This document shows, one piece after another, positions 52,205-62,306 of a stretch of DNA of 64,000 nucleotides; the stretch's first letter is position 1, and each line of letters starts with the position of its first letter. The stretch is from Herbidospora mongoliensis (GTDB lineage: Bacteria > Actinomycetota > Actinomycetes > Streptosporangiales > Streptosporangiaceae). Under the pieces are notes generated by a model. The model searched no databases. It saw only the letters and a list, made by a program, of their open reading frames with translations, and had not been told where the DNA came from. The DNA lies in contig NZ_BBXD01000016.1 of the NCBI RefSeq assembly GCF_001570545.1, positions 186,001 to 250,000 on the forward strand, in the 5' to 3' direction. Made by a program: the position numbers and the translations under genes.

Positions 52205-53155
52205 ATGGCCGGGGAACTGATCGACGTACACGCTCATTTCGTGACCGCCGACTACGTCGAGGCCGCCACGGCCGGCGGGCACGTCACGCCTGACGGCATG
52301 CCCCGCTGGCCCTCGTGGAGCCCCGAAGAGCATCTCCAGCTGATGGACGCCAACGGCATCCGTACCGCGATGCTGTCGGTCTCCTCACCGGGCACCCACT
52401 TCGGTGACGACGCGGCGGCGCGGGCGCTCTCGCGGCAGGTCAACGACCACGCCGCTAAGGTGGTCCGCGATCATCCCGGCCGGTTCGGTCACTTCGCCTC
52501 GCTGCCGCTGCCCGACGTCGAGGGCAGCCTGGCCGAACTCGCCCACGCGCTCGACGACCTCGGCAGTGACGGTGTCGCGTTGATGAGCAACGCCCACGGC
52601 CGCTATCTCGGCGACCTCGCGTATGAGCCGCTCTGGGCCGAACTCGATCGCAGGCGGGCGGTCGTGTTCGTCCACCCGACCTCGCCCCTGAACCACGAGC
52701 AGGTCGCGCTGGGCCGCCCGAGGCCGATGCTGGAGTTCATCTTCGACACCACGCGGACGGTCTCCGACCTGGTCTTCACGGGTGTCCTGACCCGGTACCC
52801 CGGAATCCGGTGGATCTTCACCCACGGTGGCGGCACGCTGCCGCTGCTCGCCGACCGCATGGAACTCTTCCGGACCGCCTTCAACGGCGGTTCCCCCGAC
52901 GACTCCACGGTCGTCGAGCAGGTCGCGGCGCTGTGGTTCGACATCGCCGGAACCCCGTTCCCCCGCCAGGTCCCCGCCCTGACGAAGGCCTTCGGCACCG
53001 ACCGGATCCTCTACGGCAGCGACTACTGCTTCACCCCGATCCCGGCCGTGGCCGGACAGGTGGCGTCAATCGACGCCGCCCCGGAACCCGAGGGAACGAC
53101 CTGGCGGACGCTGACCACAGCCAACGCCCGCCGCCTGCTGACCCACGAGGCCTGA
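52205..53155 (+). CDS. Amidohydrolase (ACMSD-like, Amidohydro_2 family)
   Basis: 316-residue TIM-barrel metal-dependent hydrolase or decarboxylase. Metal ligands: IDVHAHFVTADYVEAA at the N-terminus (HxH), His in VVFVHPTSPLNH, RWIFTHGGGTLPLLADR, and catalytic Asp in RILYGSDYCFTPIPA. It resembles aminocarboxymuconate-semialdehyde decarboxylase and gamma-resorcylate decarboxylase relatives. Those act on aromatic-ring fragments, but no catabolic cluster surrounds this gene, so the substrate is open. A strong hairpin follows directly after the stop. Confidence 0.85.
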   Translation: MAGELIDVHAHFVTADYVEAATAGGHVTPDGMPRWPSWSPEEHLQLMDANGIRTAMLSVSSPGTHFGDDAAARALSRQVNDHAAKVVRDHPGRFGHFASLPLPDVEGSLAELAHALDDLGSDGVALMSNAHGRYLGDLAYEPLWAELDRRRAVVFVHPTSPLNHEQVALGRPRPMLEFIFDTTRTVSDLVFTGVLTRYPGIRWIFTHGGGTLPLLADRMELFRTAFNGGSPDDSTVVEQVAALWFDIAGTPFPRQVPALTKAFGTDRILYGSDYCFTPIPAVAGQVASIDAAPEPEGTTWRTLTTANARRLLTHEA

Positions 53156-53156
53156 G

Positions 53157-53184
53157 GCCGCCGGGCCCGGTGCGGCCCGGCGGC
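53157..53184 (+). terminator. Hairpin after the amidohydrolase gene
   Basis: GCCGCCGGGCC (53157-53167) and GGCCCGGCGGC (53174-53184) pair over 11 bases with a six-base loop, two bases after the TGA. No T-run, as is common in actinomycetes. It also separates the gene from the convergent secreted-protein gene. Confidence 0.65.
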
Positions 53185-53316
53185 ACCCGCCGTTTGCGGA
53201 CGCAGGAGACCTGAGGCCCCCGGCCTGGTGCAGCCGAGGTGTGGTCCGGTGCCGACCACGGCCAAGGTCTGCCGGTTGCCCGCGCGGGTCGGTTGGCCCG
53301 CGCGGAGAGGGCCTTG

Positions 53317-54159
53317 TCAGGCCGCCTTGGCGGTGATCTTGCTCAGCGGGGCGCTGGACTCGGACAGGCCGGCCTCGAAGTCGATCTCGTCGAGGTCCGC
53401 GACGCCCTCGGTGGGGGCCTTGACGGACACCTTCGTGCCCCACGACAGATACCGGGTGTCGGCGGAGACCGTGCCGCTGGTGAGGCCCACGGCGCTCGCC
53501 TTGGTGCTGCTGACCAGGCGGATCACCAGGCCCTTGGCGTTCACGTAGAGCTTGAAGGAGACGATGGCCTTCTTCTGGGCCGCCGTCGGCCGCTCGGTCG
53601 GCAGGACGCCCTGGAGCCACTTCGAGGTGGTGTAGATCTCACCGAGGGTGATCTTGCCGGTGTACACGGAGCCCGTCAGCTTGCTCTTCTTGATGAGCTT
53701 CTGCAGCGTGGCCGGCTCGGTGGGGTTGATGAACTGGCCGAAGGGGCCGGTCACACCGGTGGCGGGGCCGCCGGGGGCGCGCAGCCAGGTCTTGTCCTCG
53801 GGCAGGAAGCTGCCGAAGATGCCGCCCTTGATGTAGGCGGTGTTGCCGACCTTGATGACCTGCTCGGGCTTGAGCAGCGGCTGGATGTCCTCGGGCATGG
53901 CCGCGATGTCGGCCGCCTTGAGGTTGAACTTGGTGGTGAGGTCCGACGCGGCCACGCCGGCCCGGCCGAACTGGAACGTTCCGGTCCGACGGCTGAAGAT
54001 CGCGCCCCCGGTGGAGAACTTGTCGTTGAACTTCACGCCTAACCCGGTCTTGAACTGCGCCTTGAGCGCGGCGACGGGGTTGGGCGCGGCATACGCGGGC
54101 GGGGCGTGGACGGCCGTGACGGCCACCGTGCACGCCGCGATGGCGAGGATTCGCCTCAT
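53317..54159 (-). CDS. Secreted protein, possible LolA/LppX-like fold
   Basis: 280 residues with a cleavable signal peptide (MRRILAIAACTVAVTAVHAP, cleavage near AYA). The mature part alternates short beta strands (TGTFQFGRAGVAASDLTTKF, VGNTAYIKGGIFGSFLPED, LYVNAKGLVIRLVSSTK), as in LprG/LppX or LolA-type lipid carriers. No lipobox cysteine at the cleavage site; the AAC within the signal could be one but sits early. Many actinomycete genomes carry such proteins near cell-wall genes. Function not assigned. Confidence 0.7.
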   Translation of the reverse strand: MRRILAIAACTVAVTAVHAPPAYAAPNPVAALKAQFKTGLGVKFNDKFSTGGAIFSRRTGTFQFGRAGVAASDLTTKFNLKAADIAAMPEDIQPLLKPEQVIKVGNTAYIKGGIFGSFLPEDKTWLRAPGGPATGVTGPFGQFINPTEPATLQKLIKKSKLTGSVYTGKITLGEIYTTSKWLQGVLPTERPTAAQKKAIVSFKLYVNAKGLVIRLVSSTKASAVGLTSGTVSADTRYLSWGTKVSVKAPTEGVADLDEIDFEAGLSESSAPLSKITAKAA

Positions 54160-54343
54160 TGGTGGGGTTCCTCCGAGATAAGTCCCAAATGGGAGAGGGG
54201 ACGGGGAGGATTCTGCCGGAACATCTATCTCAAATCGATCACTTATCGCGTCTTTTCACAAAGTTCACATATGAAACACCAACAAACCCCGTCAAGCCGA
54301 GGCTCCTCAGGGGTGACCAGGTCACCGGGCTACAGTGCGAAGC

Positions 54344-54745
54344 ATGGAATCCAGGATCCGGATCGTCGTCGCCAAACCCGGCCTCGACGGTCACGACCGC
54401 GGCGTGAAGGTCGTCGCCCGCGCCCTGCGAGACGCGGGCATGGAAGTCGTCTACACAGGTCTGCACCAGACCCCGGAGCAGATCGTCCGCACCGCCATCC
54501 AGGAGGACGCAGCCGCGATCGGGCTGTCGATCCTCTCCGGCGCCCACATGACCCTGTTCGCGAAAGTGATGGAACTCCTGCGCGATCAGGAAGCCACCGA
54601 CATCGTCGTCTTCGGCGGCGGAATCATCCCCGAGGAGGACATCCCGGAACTCCGGCGCATCGGCGTGGCCGGCATCTTCACCCCCGGCGCCACGACCGAG
54701 GAGATCGTCGAGTGGGTGAGAACGACGATTCCGACCTCGGTTTGA
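54344..54745 (+). CDS. icmB: B12-binding small subunit of an acyl-CoA mutase (IcmB-like)
   Basis: 133 residues from the ATG at 54344. It is a stand-alone cobalamin-binding domain: [20 protein letters not shown] holds the DxHxxG motif whose His ligates cobalt, SILSGAH and [11 protein letters not shown] complete the base-off binding site, and it ends [14 protein letters not shown]. The length matches the separate small subunit of isobutyryl-CoA mutase (IcmB) in Streptomyces. No large catalytic subunit lies in the window, so it must pair with one encoded elsewhere; a methylmalonyl-CoA mutase partner is also possible. Confidence 0.85.
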   Translation: MESRIRIVVAKPGLDGHDRGVKVVARALRDAGMEVVYTGLHQTPEQIVRTAIQEDAAAIGLSILSGAHMTLFAKVMELLRDQEATDIVVFGGGIIPEEDIPELRRIGVAGIFTPGATTEEIVEWVRTTIPTSV

Positions 54746-54876
54746 CCGGCGGCCAACCGCCCATTCGGTACGTTTCCGGTAGCCCCCACAACCCCAGCGC
54801 GGACGTCTAGTACATAACGGGAAAGTCGGCAACCCCCAAACGCCCCCCTATGACCTCGCCACGTACGCCCTGGGGC

Positions 54877-54882
54877 TAGGCT
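54877..54882 (+). promoter_or_regulatory. Candidate sucCD -10 element
   Basis: TAGGCT lies in the 213-base gap before sucC, 76 bases from its GTG. TGACCT at 54851 could be a -35 but the 20-base spacing is long. Confidence 0.3.
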
Positions 54883-54958
54883 TTCTGCGCGGAAATGCCA
54901 GGCAGGACGACGGCGCCCTGTCCAACGGCGCCCTCGACATTCAAAGGGACGGACCCTC

Positions 54959-56140
54959 GTGGACCTGTTCGAACATCAGGCGAAGGAGCTCTTCGCCGCG
55001 TACGGCATCCCGGTGCCGCGCGGAATCGTCGCGCACACCGTGGCGGAAGCACGCACGGCGGCCGAGCAGCTGACCGGGCGGGTCGTGGTCAAGGCCCAGG
55101 TGAAGACCGGCGGCCGCGGTAAGGCCGGCGGCGTGAAGGTGGCCGACGACGCCACCGACGCCGAGACGAAGGCCAAGGCCATCCTCGGCATGGACATCAA
55201 GGGCCACACGGTCCACAAGGTCCTGGTGGAAGAGGCCAGCAACATCGCGGAGGAGTACTACTTCTCCTTCCTGCTCGACCGTGCGAACCGTACCTTCCTC
55301 GCGATCTGTTCCGCCGCAGGCGGCATGGACATCGAAGAGGTCGCGCACACCGCCCCCGAGAAGGTGGCGAAGATCGCGGTCAACCCGATCGACGGCATCG
55401 ACCTGGCGCGGGCGCGCGAGATCGCGGCGGCCGGCGGGCTGCCGGAGAAGTCGCTCGACGGGGCCGCGGAGCTCATCGAGCGCCTGTGGGCGGTCTTCGT
55501 CGATGAAGACGCCTCACTCGTCGAGGTCAACCCGCTGATCCTGACGGCCGACGGCCAGGTGAAGGCGCTCGACGGCAAGGTCACGCTCGACACCAACGCC
55601 GACTTCCGCCAGAAGGAGCACGAGTCCTACGTCGACAAGGCGGCGGAAGACCCGCTGGAGGCGAGGGCCAAGGAGAAGCACCTCAACTACGTGAAGCTCG
55701 ACGGCAACGTCGGCATCATCGGCAACGGCGCCGGTCTGGTCATGTCCACCCTCGACGTGGTCGCCTACGCCGGCGAGCAGCTCGCGGGCACGCCGAAGCC
55801 GGCCAACTTCCTCGACATCGGCGGTGGCGCCTCGGCCGAGGTGATGGCCAACGGGCTGGAGATCATCCTGTCCGACCCGGCCGTGAAGTCGGTGTTCGTC
55901 AACGTCTTCGGCGGCATCACCGCCTGTGACGCGGTCGCCAACGGCATCGTGAGCGCCTTCCAGCTGCTGAGCGACCGGGGTGAGGCGGTCTCCCGCCCGC
56001 TCGTGGTCCGTCTCGACGGCAACAACGCGGCCCTGGGCCGCGAGATCCTGCAGAACGCCGCCCTCCCGGGCGTCGAACTTGTCGACACCATGGACGACGC
56101 GGCCAAGCGCGCCGCCGAACTCGCTGCGGTAGGTGCGTAA
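54959..56140 (+). CDS. sucC: Succinyl-CoA synthetase beta subunit
   Basis: 393 residues, GTG start with AAAGGGAC about nine bases upstream. TCA cycle enzyme interconverting succinyl-CoA and succinate with ATP or GTP formation. An ATP-grasp domain starts [20 protein letters not shown] with [16 protein letters not shown] (about 44-59) and [20 protein letters not shown] near residue 185. The C-terminal CoA-ligase domain contains [19 protein letters not shown] and [17 protein letters not shown]. The TAA overlaps the sucD ATG (TAATG). Confidence 0.96.
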   Translation: MDLFEHQAKELFAAYGIPVPRGIVAHTVAEARTAAEQLTGRVVVKAQVKTGGRGKAGGVKVADDATDAETKAKAILGMDIKGHTVHKVLVEEASNIAEEYYFSFLLDRANRTFLAICSAAGGMDIEEVAHTAPEKVAKIAVNPIDGIDLARAREIAAAGGLPEKSLDGAAELIERLWAVFVDEDASLVEVNPLILTADGQVKALDGKVTLDTNADFRQKEHESYVDKAAEDPLEARAKEKHLNYVKLDGNVGIIGNGAGLVMSTLDVVAYAGEQLAGTPKPANFLDIGGGASAEVMANGLEIILSDPAVKSVFVNVFGGITACDAVANGIVSAFQLLSDRGEAVSRPLVVRLDGNNAALGREILQNAALPGVELVDTMDDAAKRAAELAAVGA

Positions 56141-57015
56141 TGGCCATTTGGCTCACCGAGAAAAGCAGAATCATCGTCCAGGGCATCACGGGGTCCGAGG
56201 GCACCAAGCACACCCTGCGGATGCTGGCCTCCGGCGCCAACGTCGTCGGCGGCGTGAACCCGCGCAAGGCGGGCACCACTCACGAGGGCCTGCCGGTGTT
56301 CGCGACCGTCGCCGAGGCGATGGAGAAGACCAGGGCCGACGTCAGCGTCATCTTCGTGCCGCCGGCGTTCACCGCCGGTGCGGTGAAGGAGGCGATCGAC
56401 GCCGAGATCCCCCTCGCGGTCGTCATCACCGAGGGCGTGCCGATCCACGACACGACCGAGTTCTGGGCCTATGCCACCGCCAAGGGCAACAAGACCCGGA
56501 TCATCGGCCCGAACTGCCCCGGCATCGCCTCGCCCGGCGCCTCCAACGCCGGCATCATCCCCGCCGACATCACGACTCCGGGCCGCATCGGCCTGGTCTC
56601 GAAGTCGGGCACGCTGACCTACCAGCTCATGTACGAGCTGCGCGACTTCGGCTTCTCCACGGCGGTCGGCATCGGCGGTGACCCGGTCATCGGCACCACC
56701 CACATCGACGCCCTCCAGGCGTTCCAGGACGACCCGGGCACCGACGCGATCGTCATGATCGGCGAGATCGGCGGCGACGCCGAGGAGCGTGCGGCGGCCT
56801 ACATCGAGAAGCACGTGACCAAGCCCGTCGTGGCCTACGTCGCCGGGTTCACGGCGCCTGAGGGCAAGACGATGGGCCACGCCGGCGCCATCGTGTCGGG
56901 CTCGGCCGGCACCGCCCAGGGCAAGAAGGAAGCCCTGGAGAAGGTCGGCGTCCGCGTCGGCAAGACTCCGAGTGAGACCGCCCGTCTCATGCGGGAGATC
57001 ATGCAGAACCGTTGA
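56140..57015 (+). CDS. sucD: Succinyl-CoA synthetase alpha subunit
   Basis: 291 residues. CoA-binding Rossmann domain with [20 protein letters not shown] and [18 protein letters not shown]. The nucleotide segment [11 protein letters not shown] and the phospho-histidine motif [13 protein letters not shown] (His about residue 247) are present. Heterodimer or tetramer partner of SucC, translationally coupled through a one-base overlap. A long perfect hairpin follows the stop. Confidence 0.96.
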   Translation: MAIWLTEKSRIIVQGITGSEGTKHTLRMLASGANVVGGVNPRKAGTTHEGLPVFATVAEAMEKTRADVSVIFVPPAFTAGAVKEAIDAEIPLAVVITEGVPIHDTTEFWAYATAKGNKTRIIGPNCPGIASPGASNAGIIPADITTPGRIGLVSKSGTLTYQLMYELRDFGFSTAVGIGGDPVIGTTHIDALQAFQDDPGTDAIVMIGEIGGDAEERAAAYIEKHVTKPVVAYVAGFTAPEGKTMGHAGAIVSGSAGTAQGKKEALEKVGVRVGKTPSETARLMREIMQNR

Positions 57016-57024
57016 TAGTTCCCT

Positions 57025-57055
57025 GAGAACCCCGGCGCCGAGCGCCGGGGTTCTC
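57025..57055 (+). terminator. Terminator after sucCD
   Basis: Fourteen-base perfect stem (57025-57038 with 57042-57055) around a CGA loop, ten bases after the sucD stop. No T-run. Very stable, GC-rich hairpin. Confidence 0.8.
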
Positions 57056-57145
57056 GGTTCTCCCAAGAACACCCCAAGGACAAACGGGACGCCCATCGGC
57101 GCGGCGTGACCGTGTAACGGCCCGCCCTTGAGAGCATCGGCTACT

Positions 57146-58681
57146 GTGACGGCGCTTCTCGACCAGATTCGGACAGTCCCCCGGGCCGTCTTCGGCGACG
57201 ACGATCGGCGCCCGCTGCCGGTGTCCGGCATGCTGGCCGCGGCGGGCACGCTCGGCATCGGCCTGGCGGTGCTCACCACGTTGACGCTGATCGGGTGGAT
57301 CGCCGCGCCGCGCGGCACGTTCGGCGCGGGGCTGCCGGGGGTGTTCCGGACCGCCTGCCAGCTGTGGCTGGCCGCCCACCACGCCGGGTTCGAGATCCCG
57401 GGTGGAGGCAGGGTCGGGCTGCTGCCGCTGGGCCTGATGATCCTGCCGGGCACCCTGCTCTACCGGGCCGGACTGTGGATGGCCCGAGACGCCGACCTGC
57501 GGCTGCGGCTGCCGGCGCGGCTGCCGAAGGGCTCGTCCAAGGACCTGGCGAACGCCCGCCGCAAGGCCCAGCTCATCCTGATCGCCCGCGCCGGCATCTC
57601 GCTGGCCGCGCCCTACGCCCTGCTGGCCGGGATGATCGCGCTCGTCGGCCGCAACGAGGTGACCGAGCCGTTCGTGGCCGAGGCGCTGATCAGTCATCTG
57701 GTGCTGGCGTTCCTGGCCGGTTCGGTGGCGGTGGCCCGCACGATCGGGCCGTGGCGGGCGATGGTCCGGCTGCTGCCCGAGCGGCTGCGCTCGGTGGTGG
57801 TGGGCACGTTCGTGGCCGTGTCGCTGATGCTGGCGTCCGGGCTGCTGCTGGTGCTGGGCCTGATCGGGGTCCACTTCGACGAGATCCAGCGGCTCACCGA
57901 GGCGCTCAGCCCCGGCCTGGTGGGCGGCGTGCTGCTCGCGCTGGTCGAGGGGCTCTACCTGTTCAACGCGGTGATCTGGGGGCTGGCGTACATCACCGGA
58001 CCCGGGTTCGCCATCGGCGCCGGCACCCTGGTCGCGCCGACCGGGGTGAAACTCGGCACGATCCCGTCGCTGCCGCTGCTGGGCGCGCTGCCCGAGTCGG
58101 GTCCGGTCCCACCGTGGATGATGGCCGTGGTGGCGCTCCCCTTCGCGGCCGGAGCGGTGGCCGGGGTGGTGGTGGCCAGGATCGCGCCCACGCCGTCACT
58201 GGAGGCGGCGCCGCTGTGGGGGTTCGTCTGCGGGCTGAGTTCCGGGGCCGTCGCCGGGCTGCTCGCAGCGCTGTCGGGCGGCCCGCTGGGCGGCGCCCGC
58301 ATGGCCGCCGTCGGGCCGTCGGCCTGGGAGGTGGCCTTCTCGGTCACCCTGGAAGTGGGCGTGGCCGCGGGCATCTCGGCCGGGCTGGCCAACTGGTGGC
58401 TGATCTCCCACACACCCGCCCAGCAGCCGATCGCCGAGGTGGTCACCAAGGTCAAGAAGAAGCGCAAGGCCAAGAAGGAACCCCTGCCCGGCCACTGGAT
58501 GGACGCCACCGAGGCCGACACCATCGCGATCCCGGTCATCCGCGACATCGAGCCCGACGACCACGCCGTGGAGACCTTCGCCCGCAAGCGCTCGACCCCG
58601 ACCAGGCCCGACGACGACGAGGAACCGATCGACCAGCCGACCGGCGCCCACGTCACCTATCTCAACAGCAAAACCGACTAA
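57146..58681 (+). CDS. Polytopic membrane protein (DUF6350-like)
   Basis: 511 residues from GTG at 57146 (a TTG at 57128 is also possible; neither has a clear ribosome site). About ten to twelve hydrophobic helices (LGIGLAVLTTLTLIGWIAAP, ALLAGMIALVGRN, VVVGTFVAVSLMLASGLLL) cover residues 30-430. A charged, Lys-rich then acidic cytosolic tail of about 80 residues follows. Its location between sucCD and purN is a conserved actinobacterial arrangement to my knowledge. Function unknown; the stop overlaps the convergent gene by four bases. Confidence 0.75.
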   Translation: MTALLDQIRTVPRAVFGDDDRRPLPVSGMLAAAGTLGIGLAVLTTLTLIGWIAAPRGTFGAGLPGVFRTACQLWLAAHHAGFEIPGGGRVGLLPLGLMILPGTLLYRAGLWMARDADLRLRLPARLPKGSSKDLANARRKAQLILIARAGISLAAPYALLAGMIALVGRNEVTEPFVAEALISHLVLAFLAGSVAVARTIGPWRAMVRLLPERLRSVVVGTFVAVSLMLASGLLLVLGLIGVHFDEIQRLTEALSPGLVGGVLLALVEGLYLFNAVIWGLAYITGPGFAIGAGTLVAPTGVKLGTIPSLPLLGALPESGPVPPWMMAVVALPFAAGAVAGVVVARIAPTPSLEAAPLWGFVCGLSSGAVAGLLAALSGGPLGGARMAAVGPSAWEVAFSVTLEVGVAAGISAGLANWWLISHTPAQQPIAEVVTKVKKKRKAKKEPLPGHWMDATEADTIAIPVIRDIEPDDHAVETFARKRSTPTRPDDDEEPIDQPTGAHVTYLNSKTD

Positions 58682-59079
58682 CCGGGCAGCGGCATGTTCG
58701 CCGGCCATGGCATGCCGAGCTTGGTCTCCAGCGCCGACTTCAGCGCGTCGGAGCACTCGGTCTGCGCCGTGACGGTGCCGGCCCCCTTCAGGCATTCCGT
58801 GTACGCCGTCAGCTCGGTCCCCAGGTAGATCTGCACCCCCGTGGTGACCCCGCCGAGGATGAACGCCAGCGACGAGATGAGCACCGCGCCCGTCGCCATG
58901 CCGGTGGGCTGGCCGCCCTTCTTGAGCGTCCGCAGGTCGCGGATGCCCACGATGACGCCGAACACCGACAGGGCCAGGCCCATCGTCGGCACGAACAATG
59001 TGAAGATCAGCGCCATGAGACCGAGCGCCAGCGCCCGGCGCCCGCCCATCTCCGCAGCCGTCGTCAGTGGTGTGGTCAA
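58678..59079 (-). CDS. Small membrane protein (DUF4190-like)
   Basis: 133 residues from TTG at 59079 with AGGA five bases upstream; the frame back to 59148 lacks a start signal. Two hydrophobic helices (ALALGLMALIFTLFVPTMGL and MATGAVLISSLAFILGGVTT) flank a basic loop. The C-terminal extracytoplasmic part has two cysteines (YTECLKGAGTVTAQTECSDA), probably a disulfide. Function unknown. Confidence 0.7.
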   Translation of the reverse strand: MTTPLTTAAEMGGRRALALGLMALIFTLFVPTMGLALSVFGVIVGIRDLRTLKKGGQPTGMATGAVLISSLAFILGGVTTGVQIYLGTELTAYTECLKGAGTVTAQTECSDALKSALETKLGMPWPANMPLPG

Positions 59080-59175
59080 GATGTCCTCGCCTTGCTGATA
59101 GGGCCTTCGCGCCGCACGACGGCGTGACCGATACCCTTTGTCACGCACCCGTTCACTTCCCCGAAGGAGACCGCT

Positions 59176-59781
59176 CTGTCTTCACGGCTCGTGGTCCTCG
59201 TCTCGGGTTCGGGGACCAACCTACAAGCCCTACTCGACGCGGCGGCAGATCCGGCCTACGGCGCGACCGTCGTGGCCGTCGGGGCCGACCGTCCGGCGAT
59301 CGAAGGGCTGGCCCGCGCGGAACGCGCCGGTCTGCCCACTTTCGCCGAGCGGGTAAGTGATCATACGGCCCGCGAGGCGTGGGATTCCGCCCTCGCCGCG
59401 AAGATCGCCGGCTATGAACCCGATCTGGTGGTGTCGGCCGGGTTCATGAAGATCCTCGGCCCGGCCGTGCTGTCGCGGTTCACGGTGGTCAACACCCACC
59501 CGGCGCTTCTCCCGGCCTTCCCCGGCGCCCACGCCGTCCGCGACGCGCTCGCCTACGGCGTTAAGGTCGCCGGCTGCACCGTCCACCTCGTCGACGACGG
59601 GGTCGACACCGGCCCGGTGATCGCGCAGACGGCCGTCCCGGTCGAAGACGGCGACGACGAGGCGGCTCTGCACGAGCGCATCAAGGTCGTCGAGCGGACG
59701 CTGCTGGTCGAGGTCGTCGGGCGGATGGCCCGGCAGGGCTGGCGGGTCTCCGGGCGCACGGTGCGCCTGGACACCCACTGA
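59176..59781 (+). CDS. purN: Phosphoribosylglycinamide formyltransferase
   Basis: 201 residues if started at CTG 59176, where AAGGAG (59164-59169) stands six bases upstream and the N-terminus becomes [20 protein letters not shown] as in other PurN proteins. The first standard start is GTG at 59191, 21 bases from the ribosome site, which would cut into the first beta strand. It transfers a formyl group from 10-formyl-THF to GAR in purine synthesis. Catalytic elements: [20 protein letters not shown] (Asn, His) and [18 protein letters not shown] (Asp). It lies directly before purH. Confidence 0.93.
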   Translation: MSSRLVVLVSGSGTNLQALLDAAADPAYGATVVAVGADRPAIEGLARAERAGLPTFAERVSDHTAREAWDSALAAKIAGYEPDLVVSAGFMKILGPAVLSRFTVVNTHPALLPAFPGAHAVRDALAYGVKVAGCTVHLVDDGVDTGPVIAQTAVPVEDGDDEAALHERIKVVERTLLVEVVGRMARQGWRVSGRTVRLDTH

Positions 59782-59804
59782 ACAGAACAACAGGAGGCTA
59801 CACA

Positions 59805-61346
59805 GTGACTCGGATCGCCATCCGGCGCGCGCTGATCGCGGTTTACGACAAGACCGGCCTGGAAGACCTGGCCCGGGGCCTGGAAGCGGCGGGTGTGGAG
59901 ATCGTCTCGACCGGCGGCACCGCCGCCGCCATCGCCTCCTACGGCATCCCGGTCACGAAGGTGGAATCGCTGACGGGCTTCCCCGAGTGCCTCGACGGGC
60001 GGGTGAAGACCCTCCACCCGCGCGTGCACGCCGGGCTGCTGGCCGACGGCGCCAACCCGTCCCACGTCACCCAGCTCGAAGAGCTGGAGATCGAGCCGTT
60101 CCAGCTCTGTGTGGTCAACCTCTACCCGTTCCGCGAGACGGTGGCCTCGGGCGCCTCCGACGCCGACTGCGTCGAGAAGATCGACATCGGCGGCCCGGCG
60201 ATGATCCGCGCCGCCGCCAAGAACCACGGCACCGTCGCCGTGGTCGTCGACCCGCGCGCCTACCCGGCCGTGCTGGCCGCGATCGGCGAGGGCGGCTTCA
60301 CCGTCACCGACCGCCGCCGCCTGGCCGCCGCCGCCTACGCCCACACCGCCAGCTACGACGTGGCCGTCGCCTCCTGGTTCGCCAACGTCTACGCCCCCGA
60401 GGGCGAGTGGCCCGCGTTCATGGCCGCCGACTGGAACCTGAAAGACGTGCTCCGTTACGGTGAGAACCCTCACCAGCGCGCCGCCCTCTACTCGACGGGT
60501 TCGGGCGGCCTGGCGGGCGCCGAGCAGCTTCACGGCAAGGAGATGTCCTACAACAACTACGTCGACGCCGATGCCGCCTGGCGCTCGGCCTGGGATTTCG
60601 ACTCCCCGGCCGTCGCGATCATCAAGCACGCCAACCCGTGTGGCATCGCGGTCGGATCCGACGTCGTCGAGGCACATCGCAAGGCCCACGAGTGCGACCC
60701 GGTCTCGGCCTACGGCGGCGTCATCGCGGTCAACCGCGAGGTCACCAAAGCACTGGCCGAGCAGATCGCGCCCATCTTCACCGAGGTCGTCGTCGCGCCG
60801 TCGTTCGCGGCCGACGCCCTGACCGTCCTGCGGGAGAAGAAGAACCTCCGCCTGCTGGCCTGCCCCCAGGGCCCTCGCAACGCCGCCGAGTTCCGGCGGA
60901 TCGACGGCGGGCTGCTCGTGCAGACGGTCGACCGGGTCGACGAGCCCGGTGACAAGGTCGCCGGTTGGGAGCTCAAAGCCGGTCCGGCCGTCTCCGACGA
61001 GACCCTCGCCGACCTCGAGTTCGCCTGGAAGGCCGTGCGGTCGGTCAAGTCGAACGCGATCCTGCTGGCCGCGGGCGGCGCCTCGGTCGGCGTCGGCATG
61101 GGCCAGGTCAACCGGGTCGACTCGGCCCGCCTCGCGGTCACCCGGGCGGGGGAGCGGGCGGCCGGTTCCGTGGCCGCCTCCGACGCGTTCTTCCCGTTCG
61201 CCGACGGCCTGCAGGTGCTGGTCGACGGCGGCGTGACCGCGATCGTGGAGCCGGGCGGCTCGATCCGTGACGACGAGGTCATCGCCGCGGCCCAGGCCGC
61301 CGGTGTGAGCCTCTACTTCACCGGCACCCGCCACTTCTTCCACTAA
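59805..61346 (+). CDS. purH: AICAR transformylase / IMP cyclohydrolase
   Basis: 513-residue bifunctional enzyme for the last two steps to IMP. The N-terminal MGS-like cyclohydrolase domain has [20 protein letters not shown] and STGGTAAAI. The transformylase domain has [28 protein letters not shown] and the catalytic Lys-His in [12 protein letters not shown]. The C-terminus [14 protein letters not shown] is typical. AGGAGG stands before the GTG. Co-transcribed with purN (23-base gap). Confidence 0.97.
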   Translation: MTRIAIRRALIAVYDKTGLEDLARGLEAAGVEIVSTGGTAAAIASYGIPVTKVESLTGFPECLDGRVKTLHPRVHAGLLADGANPSHVTQLEELEIEPFQLCVVNLYPFRETVASGASDADCVEKIDIGGPAMIRAAAKNHGTVAVVVDPRAYPAVLAAIGEGGFTVTDRRRLAAAAYAHTASYDVAVASWFANVYAPEGEWPAFMAADWNLKDVLRYGENPHQRAALYSTGSGGLAGAEQLHGKEMSYNNYVDADAAWRSAWDFDSPAVAIIKHANPCGIAVGSDVVEAHRKAHECDPVSAYGGVIAVNREVTKALAEQIAPIFTEVVVAPSFAADALTVLREKKNLRLLACPQGPRNAAEFRRIDGGLLVQTVDRVDEPGDKVAGWELKAGPAVSDETLADLEFAWKAVRSVKSNAILLAAGGASVGVGMGQVNRVDSARLAVTRAGERAAGSVAASDAFFPFADGLQVLVDGGVTAIVEPGGSIRDDEVIAAAQAAGVSLYFTGTRHFFH

Positions 61347-61355
61347 GGGGCACAC

Positions 61356-62216
61356 ATGAGCGCAGGGATTCTCGACGGCAAGGCCACCGCGGCAAAGATC
61401 AAGCTCGACCTGGCGCTGCGCGTCGGCAAGCTCGCCGAGGCGGGCATCACCCCGGGTCTGGGCACGGTCCTGGTCGGCGACGACCCGGCCAGCCACATCT
61501 ACGTCGCCAGCAAGCACCGCGACTGCGCCGAGGTCGGCATCAACTCGATCCAGCGCGAGCTGCCCGCCGACGCCACACCCGGGCAGGTCGAAGACGTCAT
61601 CGACGAACTCAACGCCGACCCGGCCTGCAACGGCTACATCGTGCAGCTCCCGCTGCCGCGCCACCTCGACACGATGGCCCTGCTGGAGCGCGTCGACCCC
61701 GCCAAGGACGCCGACGGTCTCCACCCGGTCAACCTGGGCCGGTTGGTCCACATGGTCGAGGCGCCGCTGCCCTGCACTCCGCGTGGTGTCGTGCGGCTCC
61801 TGCGGGAATACGACGTGCCGATCAACGGCGCCGAGGTCGTGGTGGTGGGCCGGGGCATCACGGTCGGCCGTCCGCTGGGCCTGCTGCTCACCCGCCGCTC
61901 CGAGAACGCCACCGTCACCCTGTGCCACACCGGCACCCGTGACCTGGCCGATCACGTGAGGCGGGCCGACATCGTCGTCGCGGCGGCCGGGGTGCCCGGC
62001 CTGATCACAGCCGCGATGGTGAAGCCGGGGGCGGCCGTGCTCGACGTGGGCGTCTCACGGGTCGACGGAAAGATCGCCGGCGACGTCGCGGCCGACGTCG
62101 CCGGGGTCGCCGGATGGGTCGCGCCCAACCCCGGTGGGGTCGGGCCGATGACCCGCGCCCTGCTGCTGACCAACGTGGTCGAGGCCGCGGAGCGGGACGC
62201 GGGTCTGTTGAGCTAG
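61356..62216 (+). CDS. folD: Methylene-THF dehydrogenase/cyclohydrolase
   Basis: 286 residues. Interconverts 5,10-methylene-, methenyl- and 10-formyl-THF, supplying the cofactor used by PurN and PurH. Catalytic Tyr and Lys sit in [16 protein letters not shown] (YVxxK); the family signature is [20 protein letters not shown] with [12 protein letters not shown], and the NADP segment is [17 protein letters not shown]. Nine bases after purH, so purN-purH-folD is one operon. Confidence 0.96.
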   Translation: MSAGILDGKATAAKIKLDLALRVGKLAEAGITPGLGTVLVGDDPASHIYVASKHRDCAEVGINSIQRELPADATPGQVEDVIDELNADPACNGYIVQLPLPRHLDTMALLERVDPAKDADGLHPVNLGRLVHMVEAPLPCTPRGVVRLLREYDVPINGAEVVVVGRGITVGRPLGLLLTRRSENATVTLCHTGTRDLADHVRRADIVVAAAGVPGLITAAMVKPGAAVLDVGVSRVDGKIAGDVAADVAGVAGWVAPNPGGVGPMTRALLLTNVVEAAERDAGLLS

Positions 62217-62306
62217 GAAGCGGAGACCCCTCGCCGAGCCCCGCCTGTCTTCGGGCAGATTCCTAGCGCGAGCCACAGCCGGCCTTCGGCCGTCTGCGTC
62301 TCGCTT

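Noticed and set aside
51729-52293. Overlapping frames of 163 and 183 residues in the pcrA spacer
   Set aside because: Low-quality composition rich in Arg, Ser and Cys, no conserved motif, and they run across the terminator, the repeats and the amidohydrolase start.
52205-53237. Possible duplication of the amidohydrolase 3' end at 53202-53237
   Set aside because: The second copy (around CCTGAGGCCCCCGG) is short and degenerate; similarity is within what GC-rich sequence gives by chance.
54106-54810. Long + strand frame of 234 residues over the icmB region
   Set aside because: It is an out-of-frame shadow of the mutase small subunit gene; Arg/Pro-rich and without a ribosome site.
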